A stretch of 32,266 bases of DNA from Hyphomicrobiaceae bacterium (GCA_020442185.1 JAGRKS010000026.1:1-32266); one strand, 5' to 3'. Counted from the stretch's first letter, positions 15,657 through 23,908 are shown. Numbers and translations are program-made. The notes: generated from the sequence alone by a model not told the origin.

Positions 15657-15788
15657 CAAGGTGGTTCGTGTCGCGTGGACCGAGGCCGGCACCGTCTCGC
15701 CTCGGACGCGAGACTTTACGCTGACGAGCCGAGGCACAGCGCCATCCTTGGCTCGAGGCGGCGCGCCATGGCGACAAGGCCTGATCGC

Positions 15789-16664
15789 CTATTCCGCGCC
15801 ATCCCTCGACCGCGGCTCACCGCCGCGTGAGCCCGGGCGTGGCCCGAGCACCCGCGTGATCACACGGTGATAGGAGCCGTTAGGCAGCAGCCGGGCGAGC
15901 CGCAAGCCAAGTGTCATCTGCCAAGGAAAGCGGACCTCGAACCGTTCGGCAGCGAGTCCCGCCATGATCTTGTCGAGCGCCGTTTCCAGCGGAACCAGAA
16001 ACGGCAGCGGAAAATCGAAGTCCTCCGTCATCGGCGTCTCGACATAGCCCGAGTTGATCATGGTGACGACGATCCCCTTCGGCGCCAGATCGAAACGAAG
16101 ACATTCGGCGAGCGAAATGACGGCGGCCTTCGATGGCGCATAGGTTGCGGCCCGCGGCAGACCACGATACCCGGCGAGGGAGCCGACAAGGACAATGTGG
16201 CCGCTGCCCCGCGCGATCATTTGCGGAATGAGCGGCGCGAGCGCATCGGCCACGGCAATCACGTTCACCGTCATCATCTGGCGGAAGTAGGCAGCGTCGA
16301 GCCGCGATGCGCTGGCGAACCGGCCGATGCCCGCGCTCAGGATGACGATGTCGGGAAGGCCGATGCGTTCGACGATGTCGTCCACTGTGTCGGCCGTCGC
16401 CCCGGCCCGCGTCACGTCGAGGGGGAACGGCTCGATGTTGGCATCGAGCCCGGCGAGGTCCCCGAGCTTGTCGGCCGAACGCGCCGACGCCGCGACCCGG
16501 CAGCCGCCACGGGCGAGACGCAACGCAAGTCCACGGCCGATGCCGCTGCTCGCGCCCGTGACCCACGCACTCCGCCAGCGAACCGGCGCGGCGTGCGCTG
16601 AGGACGCGGTGCTCTTGGAGGTGATGTCCGCGGTGGCCCGTGACTGCCCGTCGTCGATCGCCAT
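15789..16664 (-). CDS. Short-chain dehydrogenase/reductase (SDR family)
   Basis: A 291-residue NAD(P)-dependent oxidoreductase of the classical SDR type. The nucleotide-binding TGASSGIG lies at 36-43, SAGIG at 111-115 in place of the usual NNAG, and the catalytic S163, Y176 and K180 in VGSLAG and YAPSK. The substrate cannot be read from the sequence. The frame is open up to 16850, but the ATG at 16664 with GGCGAGG upstream is the best start and leaves a 30-residue unstructured lead before the fold. It lies on the same strand as rpoE-chrR, 258 bases downstream. SDR genes are reported among singlet-oxygen sigma regulons, so co-regulation is plausible but not shown: I see no RpoE-type promoter directly before it. 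Confidence 0.9.
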   Translation of the reverse strand: MAIDDGQSRATADITSKSTASSAHAAPVRWRSAWVTGASSGIGRGLALRLARGGCRVAASARSADKLGDLAGLDANIEPFPLDVTRAGATADTVDDIVERIGLPDIVILSAGIGRFASASRLDAAYFRQMMTVNVIAVADALAPLIPQMIARGSGHIVLVGSLAGYRGLPRAATYAPSKAAVISLAECLRFDLAPKGIVVTMINSGYVETPMTEDFDFPLPFLVPLETALDKIMAGLAAERFEVRFPWQMTLGLRLARLLPNGSYHRVITRVLGPRPGSRGGEPRSRDGAE

Positions 16665-16804
16665 GAAAACCTCGCCGCCGGATATATCCCTAACCACCAT
16701 CCCGTCGGCGAGACCGTCTTGCCGGGCCGAGCAAGGGTGCCCGCAACCGGCAAAAGCCGCCCGCGCAGAGCGGATATCCGCCGTCGAGCAGCCCATCCCC
16801 TCGC

Positions 16805-16819
16805 CAGTTTCGGAAACTG
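16805..16819. promoter_or_regulatory. 15-bp palindrome upstream of the SDR gene
   Basis: CAGTTTC-G-GAAACTG is a perfect 7+1+7 palindrome, 140 bases upstream of the SDR start and just after chrR. It could be an operator for the SDR gene. It is not followed by T residues on the chrR side, so it is not a good chrR terminator. Confidence 0.3.
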
Positions 16820-16922
16820 CGCGCGACAACAGCCTGGTCCCTGGCTCCACCCGTGACAGCGCACAGCCGACCGCGCCCGCGCCCGGCGAAAGCGCGACCC
16901 GCGATCGACGCGTCAGAAGCGG

Positions 16923-17606
16923 TTATAGACCGGTGAAGGGTTGCACGATACGCGCGAGAAGGCTCTTGAACTTGGCCCGCTCGACGCTGGCGATCAGGCA
17001 GATACACCCTACCTCTGGATCGGCGATGGGCTGGTGTTCGGCATCCTCGTCGAGGTCGGCGACGTCGCCCGGACCGAACCGGCCGAACTCGTCGCTGTAG
17101 GAACCGCGCAGAAGCAGCGTCATCTCGGCGCCGCCGTGACCGTGCTCGGGCATCACCTGGCCGGGTGCGACCTTGAAGAGCCGCAGATCGCCCTTGCCCG
17201 ACATGGAAAGCGGCAGCGGATAGTGCCAGATTCCGTAGCCGAGCCGCTTCCACGCAATGTTGTCCAGCGACGGGCCGACCAGCCGCACGAGCGGTTCCGG
17301 GACGTTGCCAGACAGGTCGTCGAGATCACGGAAAGCTGCGGCATCGCGGCTGGATTTTGCAGTGTCAGCACCGGCGGCCTCGGTCTGCGAGCGCAGCGTC
17401 CCGGCATCTGGCGCCGGCTTCTCGAGCGGCGTTGCATCGAGCGTGTCGACAAGGCAGGAGCCGAGCATGTCGAGCATTGCGACATCCCGCCGGCACGACG
17501 GACACAACGACATGTGAGTAGCAACGATAGCCGCGAGTGGCTCTGCGAGGCTACCTGCCGCAAAGCTCATCAACGTCGCCTCATCGGGATGGTGGGTGAT
17601 TTTCAT
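16923..17606 (-). CDS. chrR: ChrR family zinc anti-sigma factor
   Basis: A 227-residue anti-sigma factor that holds its partner sigma factor inactive until singlet oxygen or organic peroxide appears. The N-terminal zinc anti-sigma domain has H6, H31, C35 and C38 (THMSLCPSCR), the same positions as in Rhodobacter ChrR. The C-terminal cupin-like domain has H155, H157, E161 and H191, equal to the Rhodobacter H141, H143, E147 and H177 with a constant shift of 14 in the linker. Both zinc sites are therefore complete, so it should be functional for sensing as well as binding. The start overlaps the sigma factor stop by four bases (ATGA), giving coupled and stoichiometric synthesis. Confidence 0.96.
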   Translation of the reverse strand: MKITHHPDEATLMSFAAGSLAEPLAAIVATHMSLCPSCRRDVAMLDMLGSCLVDTLDATPLEKPAPDAGTLRSQTEAAGADTAKSSRDAAAFRDLDDLSGNVPEPLVRLVGPSLDNIAWKRLGYGIWHYPLPLSMSGKGDLRLFKVAPGQVMPEHGHGGAEMTLLLRGSYSDEFGRFGPGDVADLDEDAEHQPIADPEVGCICLIASVERAKFKSLLARIVQPFTGL

Positions 17607-18220
17607 TGTTCGTTGAGATCCTCGACGGCGGACCGCAGTTTTTGATAGGCGAGCCGCATGCGCGATTTCACCGTCCCGAGCGGCAGTCCAAGGCGCTCGG
17701 CAATCTCGTTGTGGGAAAGACCCTCGATGTAGGCGAGGCTTACGACTTCATATTGGTCGGGCGGAAGTTCCTGAAGCGCTGCCTGGACGCGGCTCTTGCG
17801 CTCGACCAGGGACAGCGCCTCATCGGGCGCCACATCGTCGGAGGCGGTCTCGTGATGACCTTCTGGCAGCGCCTGCCACGGCACCTCGCGACGCACTCGG
17901 TCGATCCTCAGATTGCGGGCGATCGTGTAGATCCACGTCGTCGCGCTGCCCCTCTCGTCGGAATAGAGTCCCGCCTTGCGCCACACCGTCATGAGGGTTT
18001 CTTGCGCGAGTTCTTCAGCGGTCATGGGGTCGGCCCCCTGCCGCATCATGTACGACTTCAAGCGGGGCGCGTAGGTCCTGAACAACTCTGCGAAGGCCTC
18101 TGCATCGCCCCGCAGAGCCACGCGCTGAATGAGATTCGCCATCGGCGCTCTGCTCGCGGGTATCGGCGCTACCCCGTAGCCTAGTGCCCACGGTGGTGCG
18201 CATTGCGTTGGCTGGACCAT
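17603..18220 (-). CDS. rpoE: RNA polymerase ECF sigma factor, RpoE/ECF11 type
   Basis: A 205-residue ECF sigma factor with region 2 (AFAELFRTYAPRLKSYMMRQG, ELAQETLMTVWRKA, TTWIYTIARNLRIDRVRR) and region 4 (ELPPDQYEVVSLAYIEGLSHNEIAERLGLPLGTVKSRMRLAYQKLR). Pairing with ChrR places it in the singlet-oxygen response group. Two starts are possible. The ATG at 18220 has AGGGG six bases upstream and lies about 19 bases from the transcription start predicted by the promoter at 18246-18274, so I prefer it. The ATG at 18142 (codon 27) has a weaker ribosome site but starts where family members usually do. It probably activates its own operon and unlinked targets such as photolyase and fatty-acid-modifying genes. 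Confidence 0.94.
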   Translation of the reverse strand: MVQPTQCAPPWALGYGVAPIPASRAPMANLIQRVALRGDAEAFAELFRTYAPRLKSYMMRQGADPMTAEELAQETLMTVWRKAGLYSDERGSATTWIYTIARNLRIDRVRREVPWQALPEGHHETASDDVAPDEALSLVERKSRVQAALQELPPDQYEVVSLAYIEGLSHNEIAERLGLPLGTVKSRMRLAYQKLRSAVEDLNEQ

Positions 18221-18245
18221 ACCGGACCCCTGATCGGTTTGTCAG

Positions 18246-18274
18246 CATTACGCGGCCCTTTTACGATTGGATCT
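18246..18274 (-). promoter_or_regulatory. Candidate RpoE-dependent promoter of rpoE-chrR
   Basis: On the minus strand AGATCC (18274-18269) is followed after 18 bases by TAATG (18250-18246), preceded by CG. The promoter reported for Rhodobacter RpoE is about TGATCC, 18 bases, then TAAGA. The match is five of six in the -35, exact in spacing and TAA in the -10. Its position implies a leader of about 19 bases before the ATG at 18220 and autoregulation, as known for this family. Confidence 0.6.
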
Positions 18275-18574
18275 GCGGGCCTCCCGCTTTGCCCGTTCTC
18301 GCGGCCCGAGCGCCAGGCTCGAATTCGCGGGCACCTTCCGCACAAGGATCAGATCCCCTGCCCCTGGCTTTCTCCCCGCGGACGCGCGTAGTAGGGCGCC
18401 CCGGCGTAGACGAGGCGGTTCACCCGGGCTAAACGTCGCCCGGGCCGCGGCGGATCAGTTTCTTGCCGTCGGATCGCGAGGACGACCGGCAATAGCTAAC
18501 GGGTGGAACTGGCGCCAGCACGGTACGAGCCAGGGCTGCCAGACGAAAACAATGGTTGGAAGGCGGGGAAAGGT
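18275..18574. other. 300-bp gap before transketolase
   Basis: The gap between the rpoE promoter and tkt holds a perfect 7-bp hairpin (CCCGGGC at 18423-18429 and GCCCGGG at 18438-18444) with an 8-base loop, and no small gene I can support. The tkt promoter should be here. No clear hexamers are seen. Confidence 0.35.
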
Positions 18575-20593
18575 ATGAACGAGCGTCAGCAGGCAGTGGC
18601 CGAGGCAACGCATGCACGGATGGCCGGCGCGATCCGCGCCCTGGCGATGGATGCCGTGGAAAAGGCCAACTCGGGCCACCCCGGCATGCCGATGGGCATG
18701 GCGGACGTCGCAACCGTGCTGTTCTCGCAAGCGCTGCGCTTCGATGCCGCCGCCCCCGACTGGGCGAACCGCGACCGCTTCGTGCTGTCAGCCGGGCACG
18801 GTTCCATGCTGCTCTATGCGCTCCTTTACCTGACCGGCTATCCGGGCATGGACATCGATCAGCTCCGCCGATTCCGCCAGCTTGGCGCAAAAACGGCGGG
18901 GCACCCCGAATTCGGCCATGCCGCCGGCATCGAGACGACGACCGGACCGCTCGGCCAGGGAATTGCCAATGCCGTCGGCATGGCGATCGCTGAACGCATC
19001 AAGGCCCAGCGCCTCGGCAGCGGTATCATCGACCATCATACCTACGTGATCGCCGGCGACGGTTGCCTCATGGAAGGCATCAGCCACGAGGCGATATCGC
19101 TCGCCGGCCATCTGAAACTCGGCAAGCTCATCGTGCTGTTCGACGACAACGGCATCACGATCGACGGCGCAACGAACCTGTCGGTCTCCGACGACCAGTG
19201 CGCGCGCTTCGCCGCCTCGGGCTGGAATACGATGCGCATCGACGGCCACGACCCGGTGGCGATCGCCGAGGCGCTTGCAACGGCAAAGCGAGACGGCTCG
19301 CGTCCATGGCTCATCGCCTGCAAGACCGTCATCGGCAAGGGCGCCCCCAACAAGCAGGGGACATCGAAGACACACGGTGAGCCGCTCGGGTCCGCCGAGA
19401 TTGCGGCGACCCGCGAGAACATCGGCTGGACGGCCGAACCGTTCGAGGTGCCAGACGACGTGCTCGCCCAATGGCGCGCTGTGGGCCGCCGCGGTGCCGC
19501 CGAACACGCAGCCTGGCGCGAACGGCTTGCCGCAGCCGGACCCGATGCAGCCCGCGCGCTCGATACGCCGGCCGCCGCATCCCGCCAGGACGACATCCGC
19601 AAGGCGATCGTCGCCGCCAAGGCAGCGTTCGCGGCCGACACCGCGAAGCGCGCAACACGCGTCTGGTCGCAGATGACTCTCGAGCATCTCGTGCCGGTCT
19701 GCCCGGAGCTGATCGGCGGATCTGCAGATCTCACCGGCTCGAACGGGACACGCACCAAGTCGCACAAGCCGATCGCCCCGGACGACTTCTCCGGCAACTA
19801 CATCAACTACGGCGTGCGCGAGCATGGCATGGCGGCGGCGATGAACGGGCTCGCGCTGTCCGGCGGCCTCATCCCCTACGGCGGCACCTTCCTGGTCTTC
19901 AGCGATTACTGCCGGCCGTCGATCCGGCTATCGGCCCTCATGCGGCAGCGCGTCGTCTATGTCATGACGCACGACTCGATCGGCCTCGGCGAAGATGGAC
20001 CGACGCACCAGCCTGTGGAACATCTGGCCGCGCTTCGCGCCATCCCGAATTTGCTCGTGCTGCGACCCGCCGATCCGATCGAGACAGCGGAATGCTGGGA
20101 GATTGCGCTCGGCTCCACGGACCGGCCGACAGTGCTTGCGCTGACGCGACAGGCCGTGCCGCTCTTGCGCAACAGCGGCGCCGGCGCCGAGACGGACAAC
20201 CTTTCGAGGCGTGGCGGCTATGTGCTGCGCGAGCCCGCCGGCGGCCGCGACGTCACCTTGATCGCATCGGGGTCCGAGGTCGGCCTCGCCGCCAACGCCG
20301 CCGACGCGCTTGCAGCGAGCGGCATCAAGGCGGCGGTCGTTTCATTGCCGAGCTTTGAACTGTTCCGCTGCGAGGACAAGGCAACTCGCGAGGCGGTGCT
20401 TGGGGATGCCCCGCGCATCGCCATCGAGGCCGGCATCGAGTTCGGCTGGCGGCAGTGGCTCAGGCCGGACGACGTCTTCGTCGGGCTCGAGGGCTTCGGC
20501 GCTTCGGCACCGGCTCCAGCGCTCTTTGAGCATTTCGGATTGACGCCGTCGCATGTTGCCGCCATCGCCGCGAAGCTGACGGGACGCGGCTGA
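18575..20593 (+). CDS. tkt: Transketolase
   Basis: A 672-residue thiamine-diphosphate enzyme moving two-carbon units between sugar phosphates in the pentose phosphate (and, where present, Calvin) pathway. Diagnostic motifs are [10 protein letters not shown], the diphosphate-binding [37 protein letters not shown] and [19 protein letters not shown]. The frame is open from 18503, but the ATG at 18575 has GGGGAAAGG directly upstream and gives the normal length (650-680). It is followed by a 170-bp gap and then pgk on the same strand. In many Alphaproteobacteria gap stands between them and is missing here. It is cytoplasmic. I see no cbb gene nearby, so a housekeeping role is the simplest reading. 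Confidence 0.96.
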   Translation: MNERQQAVAEATHARMAGAIRALAMDAVEKANSGHPGMPMGMADVATVLFSQALRFDAAAPDWANRDRFVLSAGHGSMLLYALLYLTGYPGMDIDQLRRFRQLGAKTAGHPEFGHAAGIETTTGPLGQGIANAVGMAIAERIKAQRLGSGIIDHHTYVIAGDGCLMEGISHEAISLAGHLKLGKLIVLFDDNGITIDGATNLSVSDDQCARFAASGWNTMRIDGHDPVAIAEALATAKRDGSRPWLIACKTVIGKGAPNKQGTSKTHGEPLGSAEIAATRENIGWTAEPFEVPDDVLAQWRAVGRRGAAEHAAWRERLAAAGPDAARALDTPAAASRQDDIRKAIVAAKAAFAADTAKRATRVWSQMTLEHLVPVCPELIGGSADLTGSNGTRTKSHKPIAPDDFSGNYINYGVREHGMAAAMNGLALSGGLIPYGGTFLVFSDYCRPSIRLSALMRQRVVYVMTHDSIGLGEDGPTHQPVEHLAALRAIPNLLVLRPADPIETAECWEIALGSTDRPTVLALTRQAVPLLRNSGAGAETDNLSRRGGYVLREPAGGRDVTLIASGSEVGLAANAADALAASGIKAAVVSLPSFELFRCEDKATREAVLGDAPRIAIEAGIEFGWRQWLRPDDVFVGLEGFGASAPAPALFEHFGLTPSHVAAIAAKLTGRG

Positions 20594-20699
20594 TCGCCGG
20601 GATTATAGAAGTTCCTCGCACTCTACGGGTTCGGCCGGGATTGCGCTCAGTCGGGAGCCAGCGGCAAGCCTTCCATTGCCGCCGCTCAAAGCGTGCTCC

Positions 20700-20734
20700 C
20701 CGCCATTCCGATTTATGAGCTATCGGAACGGCGG
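20700..20734. promoter_or_regulatory. Inverted repeat in the pgk leader
   Basis: CCGCC-A-TTCCGAT (20700-20712) is matched by ATCGGAA-C-GGCGG (20722-20734), 12 paired bases and one mismatch around a 9-base loop. It lies 29 bases before the pgk start. No T-run follows, so it is more likely an operator or leader structure for pgk than a tkt terminator. Confidence 0.5.
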
Positions 20735-20763
20735 AAAGTGGGAAACATCGCCTCGAGAGACAA

Positions 20764-21987
20764 ATGATGAAACTCGACAATCTCAGAACGACTGATGCGA
20801 TCGACGTCAGCGGCAAGCGCGTGCTGGTGCGCGTCGATTTCAATGTGCCGATGAAGGACGGCGTCGTTACCGACGCCACGCGGCTGGCGCGTGCCGCTCC
20901 CTGCATCGAAGACCTCGCAAACCGCGGGGCCAAGGTCATCATCCTGTCGCACTACGGCCGGCCGAAGGGAGCCTTCTCGGCAGACGCGAGCCTCGCGCCC
21001 GTCGCCGCCAAACTCTCCGAGGTGCTGGCAAAGCCGGTCCGGTTCGTCACGGACTGCATCGGGTCCGACGCCGAGGCCGCAAGCCGCTCCCTCGCCCCTG
21101 GCGAGATCGCCATGTTCGAGAACCTGCGCTTCCACAAGGGGGAGGAGAAGAACGACGCCGACTTCGCCGCCGCTCTCGCCCGATCCGGCGATATCTTCGT
21201 CGGCGAAGCCTTCTCTTCGTCCCACCGCGCCCACGCCAGCGTCGAGGCGATCACACGGCTGTTGCCGACATACGCCGGCCCGCTGATGAATCAGGAGATC
21301 CGCGCGCTGTGTGCCGCGCTCGAGGCGCCCGAACGTCCGACGGCGGCGGTTGTCGGCGGCTCCAAGGTCTCGACCAAAATCCCCATCCTGACAAATCTCG
21401 TCAAAAAGGTGGACAAGCTCATCATCGGTGGCGGCATGGCCAATACGTTCCTGCTGGCGGCGGGCGTCGCGATCGGCCGCTCGCTGGCCGAGCCGGACCT
21501 GACCGATACGGCCCGCGATATCGTTGTCACCGCCCGCGACCACGGTTGCGAGATCGTGCTGCCCGTCGATGCCGTCATCGCGCCGGAATTCAAGGATGGT
21601 GCGGCTGCGTCCGTCGTCGCACTCGACAGTGTACCGGCCGAGGCCATGATCCTCGATATCGGGCCGCGCTCCATCGCGCACTTGATGGAGGTTATCGGCG
21701 GCTGCCGCACGCTGTTGTGGAACGGCCCGCTCGGGGCCTTCGAAGTTTCCCCATTCGGTGAGGGGACTTTCGCGCTGGCGCGGGCGGCGGCTGCACTCAC
21801 AGCCTCTGGCCGCCTCGTTTCCGTCGCCGGCGGGGGCGACACCGTCGCGGCCCTCAACGCGGCCGGTGCCACCGAGCAATTCACGTATGTCTCGACGGCC
21901 GGCGGGGCGTTTCTCGAGTGGCTCGAGGGGCGGACACTGCCGGGTGTCGCGGCCCTGGTCGCGGCGAACTCTTCCGCGACGGCCTGA
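20764..21987 (+). CDS. pgk: Phosphoglycerate kinase
   Basis: A 407-residue glycolytic enzyme that transfers phosphate between 1,3-bisphosphoglycerate and ADP. Motifs include the signature VLVRVDFNVPM (20-30), HYGRPKG, ENLRFHKGEE, the HRAHAS loop, VVGGSKVSTKI, LIIGGGMANTFL, LWNGPLGAFE and the C-terminal GGGDTVAALNAAG and STAGGAFLEWLEG. The usual VNDAF-GT-AHRAHAS stretch reads VGEAFSSSHRAHAS, with Asn-Asp replaced by Gly-Glu, an uncommon but conservative variation. Length is typical (about 400). Two adjacent ATG codons (20764 and 20767) could start it, behind GAGAG. Transcription with tkt is likely, but the hairpin at 20700-20734 may separate or regulate them. Confidence 0.97.
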   Translation: MMKLDNLRTTDAIDVSGKRVLVRVDFNVPMKDGVVTDATRLARAAPCIEDLANRGAKVIILSHYGRPKGAFSADASLAPVAAKLSEVLAKPVRFVTDCIGSDAEAASRSLAPGEIAMFENLRFHKGEEKNDADFAAALARSGDIFVGEAFSSSHRAHASVEAITRLLPTYAGPLMNQEIRALCAALEAPERPTAAVVGGSKVSTKIPILTNLVKKVDKLIIGGGMANTFLLAAGVAIGRSLAEPDLTDTARDIVVTARDHGCEIVLPVDAVIAPEFKDGAAASVVALDSVPAEAMILDIGPRSIAHLMEVIGGCRTLLWNGPLGAFEVSPFGEGTFALARAAAALTASGRLVSVAGGGDTVAALNAAGATEQFTYVSTAGGAFLEWLEGRTLPGVAALVAANSSATA

Positions 21988-21990
21988 GAC

Positions 21991-22027
21991 GCGGGCGCTT
22001 GGCGCAGAGGATGACCGCCAAGCCCGC
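21991..22027 (+). terminator. GC hairpin after pgk
   Basis: GCGGG-CG-CTTGGCG (21991-22004) pairs with CGCCAAG-CCCGC (22016-22027) around an 11-base loop, 12 paired bases with a two-base bulge, starting four bases after the stop codon. No T-run follows. It is the likely end of the tkt-pgk unit. Confidence 0.5.
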
Positions 22028-22368
22028 ATGCCGTGACGCACGACGCGATCGGGCATGGATCGGCCATGGCGGAATTCATGGGCGCCAAGAGGGCGGTGAC
22101 GATCTTGGAACTGCAGTGCGAGAATACCCGCTTGCCACGGGCCGCCGTCGCAAATATTCTGAGATGCTAATGTAACGTGGGACCGTTCGAGTCCCACCAA
22201 TAAAATCAAATGGGCCGATGGCCGTGGGAGGACCAGCAACTGCCTTGTTCGCAAGGCAAGCTCATCTCTCCGTGCGTCGTCGGACCCAAGCCTGAGCCTT
22301 CGTATCGCCTCGACCGCGATAGGTAGGTAGGGACGACAAGCAATAACGTCTAGGGGAGTGAAACCACA
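22028..22368. other. 341-bp leader region of soxA
   Basis: The gap before soxA contains two stable small hairpins (described separately) and a 34-codon frame (22066-22170, opening MAEFMGAKRAVTILELQ) that has no ribosome site and no recognisable family. Close to soxA lie TAGGTAGGTAGGG (from 22320) and the AGGGGAG ribosome site at 22352-22358. No tRNA can be folded here. The sox promoter must be in this stretch. Confidence 0.4.
22177..22258. ncRNA. Two hairpins in the soxA leader, possible structured RNA
   Basis: Hairpin one is GTGGGAC (22177-22183), loop CGTTCGA, GTCCCAC (22191-22197), a perfect 7-bp stem followed by CAATAAAA. Hairpin two is TGCCTTG (22241-22247), a TTCG tetraloop and CAAGGCA (22252-22258). 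The first looks like a tRNA T-arm with CCA after it, but the TTCGA is in the wrong register and no acceptor stem exists. Whether these are part of a regulatory leader, a small RNA or a relic is not known. Confidence 0.3.
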
Positions 22369-23211
22369 ATGACCTTCCGAAGCCTATTTGGCGCACTCGC
22401 GATGGCCGCTTGCGCCGTCACCGGGCACGCGTTGATCGCCGAGCGCGCCTTGGCACAGGACGATGCCGCCAAGGGCATCGAACAGTATCGCAAGATGATG
22501 CAGGACGACCCCTTCGCCAATCCGGGTCTCCTCTATGTCGATGCCGGTGAAGCTCTCTGGAAAGAGAAGCGCGGCACCAAGAACGTGTCCCTCGAAGGCT
22601 GTGACATGGGCAAAGGTCCCGGCGTGCTCGAAGGCGCTTTCGCCGAGCTGCCGCGTTACTTCGCTGATGCCGACAAGGTCATGGACGCGGAAAGCCGCGT
22701 CATCTGGTGCATGGAGAACCTCCAGGGCCTCGATACCAAGCCGATCATCAAGGGCGCGTTTTCAAAGCGCGGCAAAGGCGGCAGCGAGATGGAGTTCCTT
22801 GCGAGCTACATCGGCTCACTCTCCAATGGCATGAAATTGAAGCCGCAGCTTTCGCACCCCAAGGAGAAGCAGGCCTACGAATTGGGCGAAGCTCTGTTCT
22901 ACATGCGCGCGGGCCCGCACGACTTCTCGTGCGAAACCTGCCACGGCGTCTCCGGCACACGAATCCGCCTGCAAGATTTGCCTGACCTCCACAAAGCCGG
23001 CGTCGATGCCCAGAAGGCCATTCCAACCTGGCCAGCATACCGTGTCTCGACAGAGTCGGTAAAGACGATGCAGCACCGCATGGCTGACTGTTACCGGCAG
23101 ATGCGCATGCCCAAAGTCGGGTTTGGATCCGATGCCGTCACAGCGCTGATCACGTTCCTCGCCAAGCAGGCCGAGGGCGGGGAAATCAACGTTCCAGCCC
23201 TGAAGCGCTGA
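22369..23211 (+). CDS. soxA: Sulfur oxidation c-type cytochrome SoxA
   Basis: A 280-residue periplasmic cytochrome that, with SoxX, oxidatively joins thiosulfate to the cysteine of the carrier protein SoxY. It has a signal peptide (1-29, ending RALAQ). The only haem site is CETCH at 188-192. At the place of the first haem of di-haem SoxA is C78 in LEGCDMGKGPG, which with C114 probably forms the disulfide of the mono-haem type. C241 in RMADCYRQMRMP is the active-site cysteine that carries a persulfide and ligates haem. The RYFADADKVMDAESRVIWCMENLQG region is typical. AGGGGAG precedes the ATG by 10 bases. soxX follows after 17 bases, in the order A-X instead of the common X-Y-Z-A. Mono-haem status is read from the motif count. 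Confidence 0.95.
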   Translation: MTFRSLFGALAMAACAVTGHALIAERALAQDDAAKGIEQYRKMMQDDPFANPGLLYVDAGEALWKEKRGTKNVSLEGCDMGKGPGVLEGAFAELPRYFADADKVMDAESRVIWCMENLQGLDTKPIIKGAFSKRGKGGSEMEFLASYIGSLSNGMKLKPQLSHPKEKQAYELGEALFYMRAGPHDFSCETCHGVSGTRIRLQDLPDLHKAGVDAQKAIPTWPAYRVSTESVKTMQHRMADCYRQMRMPKVGFGSDAVTALITFLAKQAEGGEINVPALKR

Positions 23212-23228
23212 TCGGGAGAGCAGACACA

Positions 23229-23864
23229 ATGAAAAAGATCATCATCGCCGCGAGCGTGCTCGCCCTCTCCCTGCCGGCCGCTTTCGCGATCGCCGGCGAG
23301 GCATCGAACGAAGCCCTTCAAAAGCTCATCGCTTCGAGCTGGAAGGACCCGAACAGCAAGAACCCCAAGGGTGCCAAGCCCGATTGGGCTTCACGCCTCA
23401 CTCAGGACGGGCTGCAGAAGTCCTGCTCGACGACTCGAAACAGCCCCGATAACGCAACGGCCGAAAGGATCAAGGCCGACGCCAAGGCCTCCATCGTCTA
23501 TCCCGAGGACGGCAAGTTCCTCGGCGACTGGAAGAGTGGTGAGAAGATCGCTCAGAACGGCCGTGGCCTGCGCTACAACGACAAGGTCGACGCGGCGTCT
23601 GGCGGCAACTGCTACGCCTGTCACCAGATCGACAAGGCCGAACTTGCCTACGGCACGATCGGCCCCTCGCTGGCCAGCTACGGCAAGCTGCACGACTTCA
23701 CGGACGCAGCCAACAAGGCGACGTACGAGAAAATCTACAACTCGCACGCGGCAATCGCCTGCTCGAACATGCCGCGCTTCGGCACGCAGGGCATCCTCTC
23801 GATCCAGCAGATCAAGGATGTGACGGCGCTGCTGATGTCGAAGGATTCGCCGGTCAACAAATAG
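23229..23864 (+). CDS. soxX: Sulfur oxidation c-type cytochrome SoxX
   Basis: A 211-residue periplasmic mono-haem cytochrome, the small subunit partner of SoxA. It has a signal peptide (about 1-22, LALSLPAAFA), the haem site CYACH at 128-132 followed by GPSLASYGKL, and the axial methionine M181 in CSNMPRFG. An N-terminal extension of about 100 residues with C66 precedes the cytochrome fold, which makes it longer than the shortest SoxX types. GGGAGAG stands before the ATG. It is co-transcribed with soxA and followed at once by a strong terminator. The electrons go on to small c-type cytochromes and the respiratory chain. Confidence 0.94.
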   Translation: MKKIIIAASVLALSLPAAFAIAGEASNEALQKLIASSWKDPNSKNPKGAKPDWASRLTQDGLQKSCSTTRNSPDNATAERIKADAKASIVYPEDGKFLGDWKSGEKIAQNGRGLRYNDKVDAASGGNCYACHQIDKAELAYGTIGPSLASYGKLHDFTDAANKATYEKIYNSHAAIACSNMPRFGTQGILSIQQIKDVTALLMSKDSPVNK

Positions 23865-23876
23865 CGATCCTGCGGA

Positions 23877-23908
23877 GGGCTCCAGTCTGGACTGGAGCCC
23901 TTCCGTTT
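23877..23908 (+). terminator. Rho-independent terminator after soxX
   Basis: GGGCTCCAGT (23877-23886), loop CTGG and ACTGGAGCCC (23891-23900) form a perfect 10-bp stem followed by TTCCGTTT, 12 bases after the soxX stop. This would end the soxAX transcript before soxB. Confidence 0.8.

Noticed and set aside
22110..22210. A tRNA gene ending in GTCCCACCA before soxA
   Set aside because: TTCGA is in the wrong register for a T-loop and no acceptor, D or anticodon stem can be formed around it.
20713..22254. A 513-codon antisense frame across the whole of pgk
   Set aside because: No motif, composition typical of the antisense of a GC-rich gene, and pgk is certain on the plus strand.
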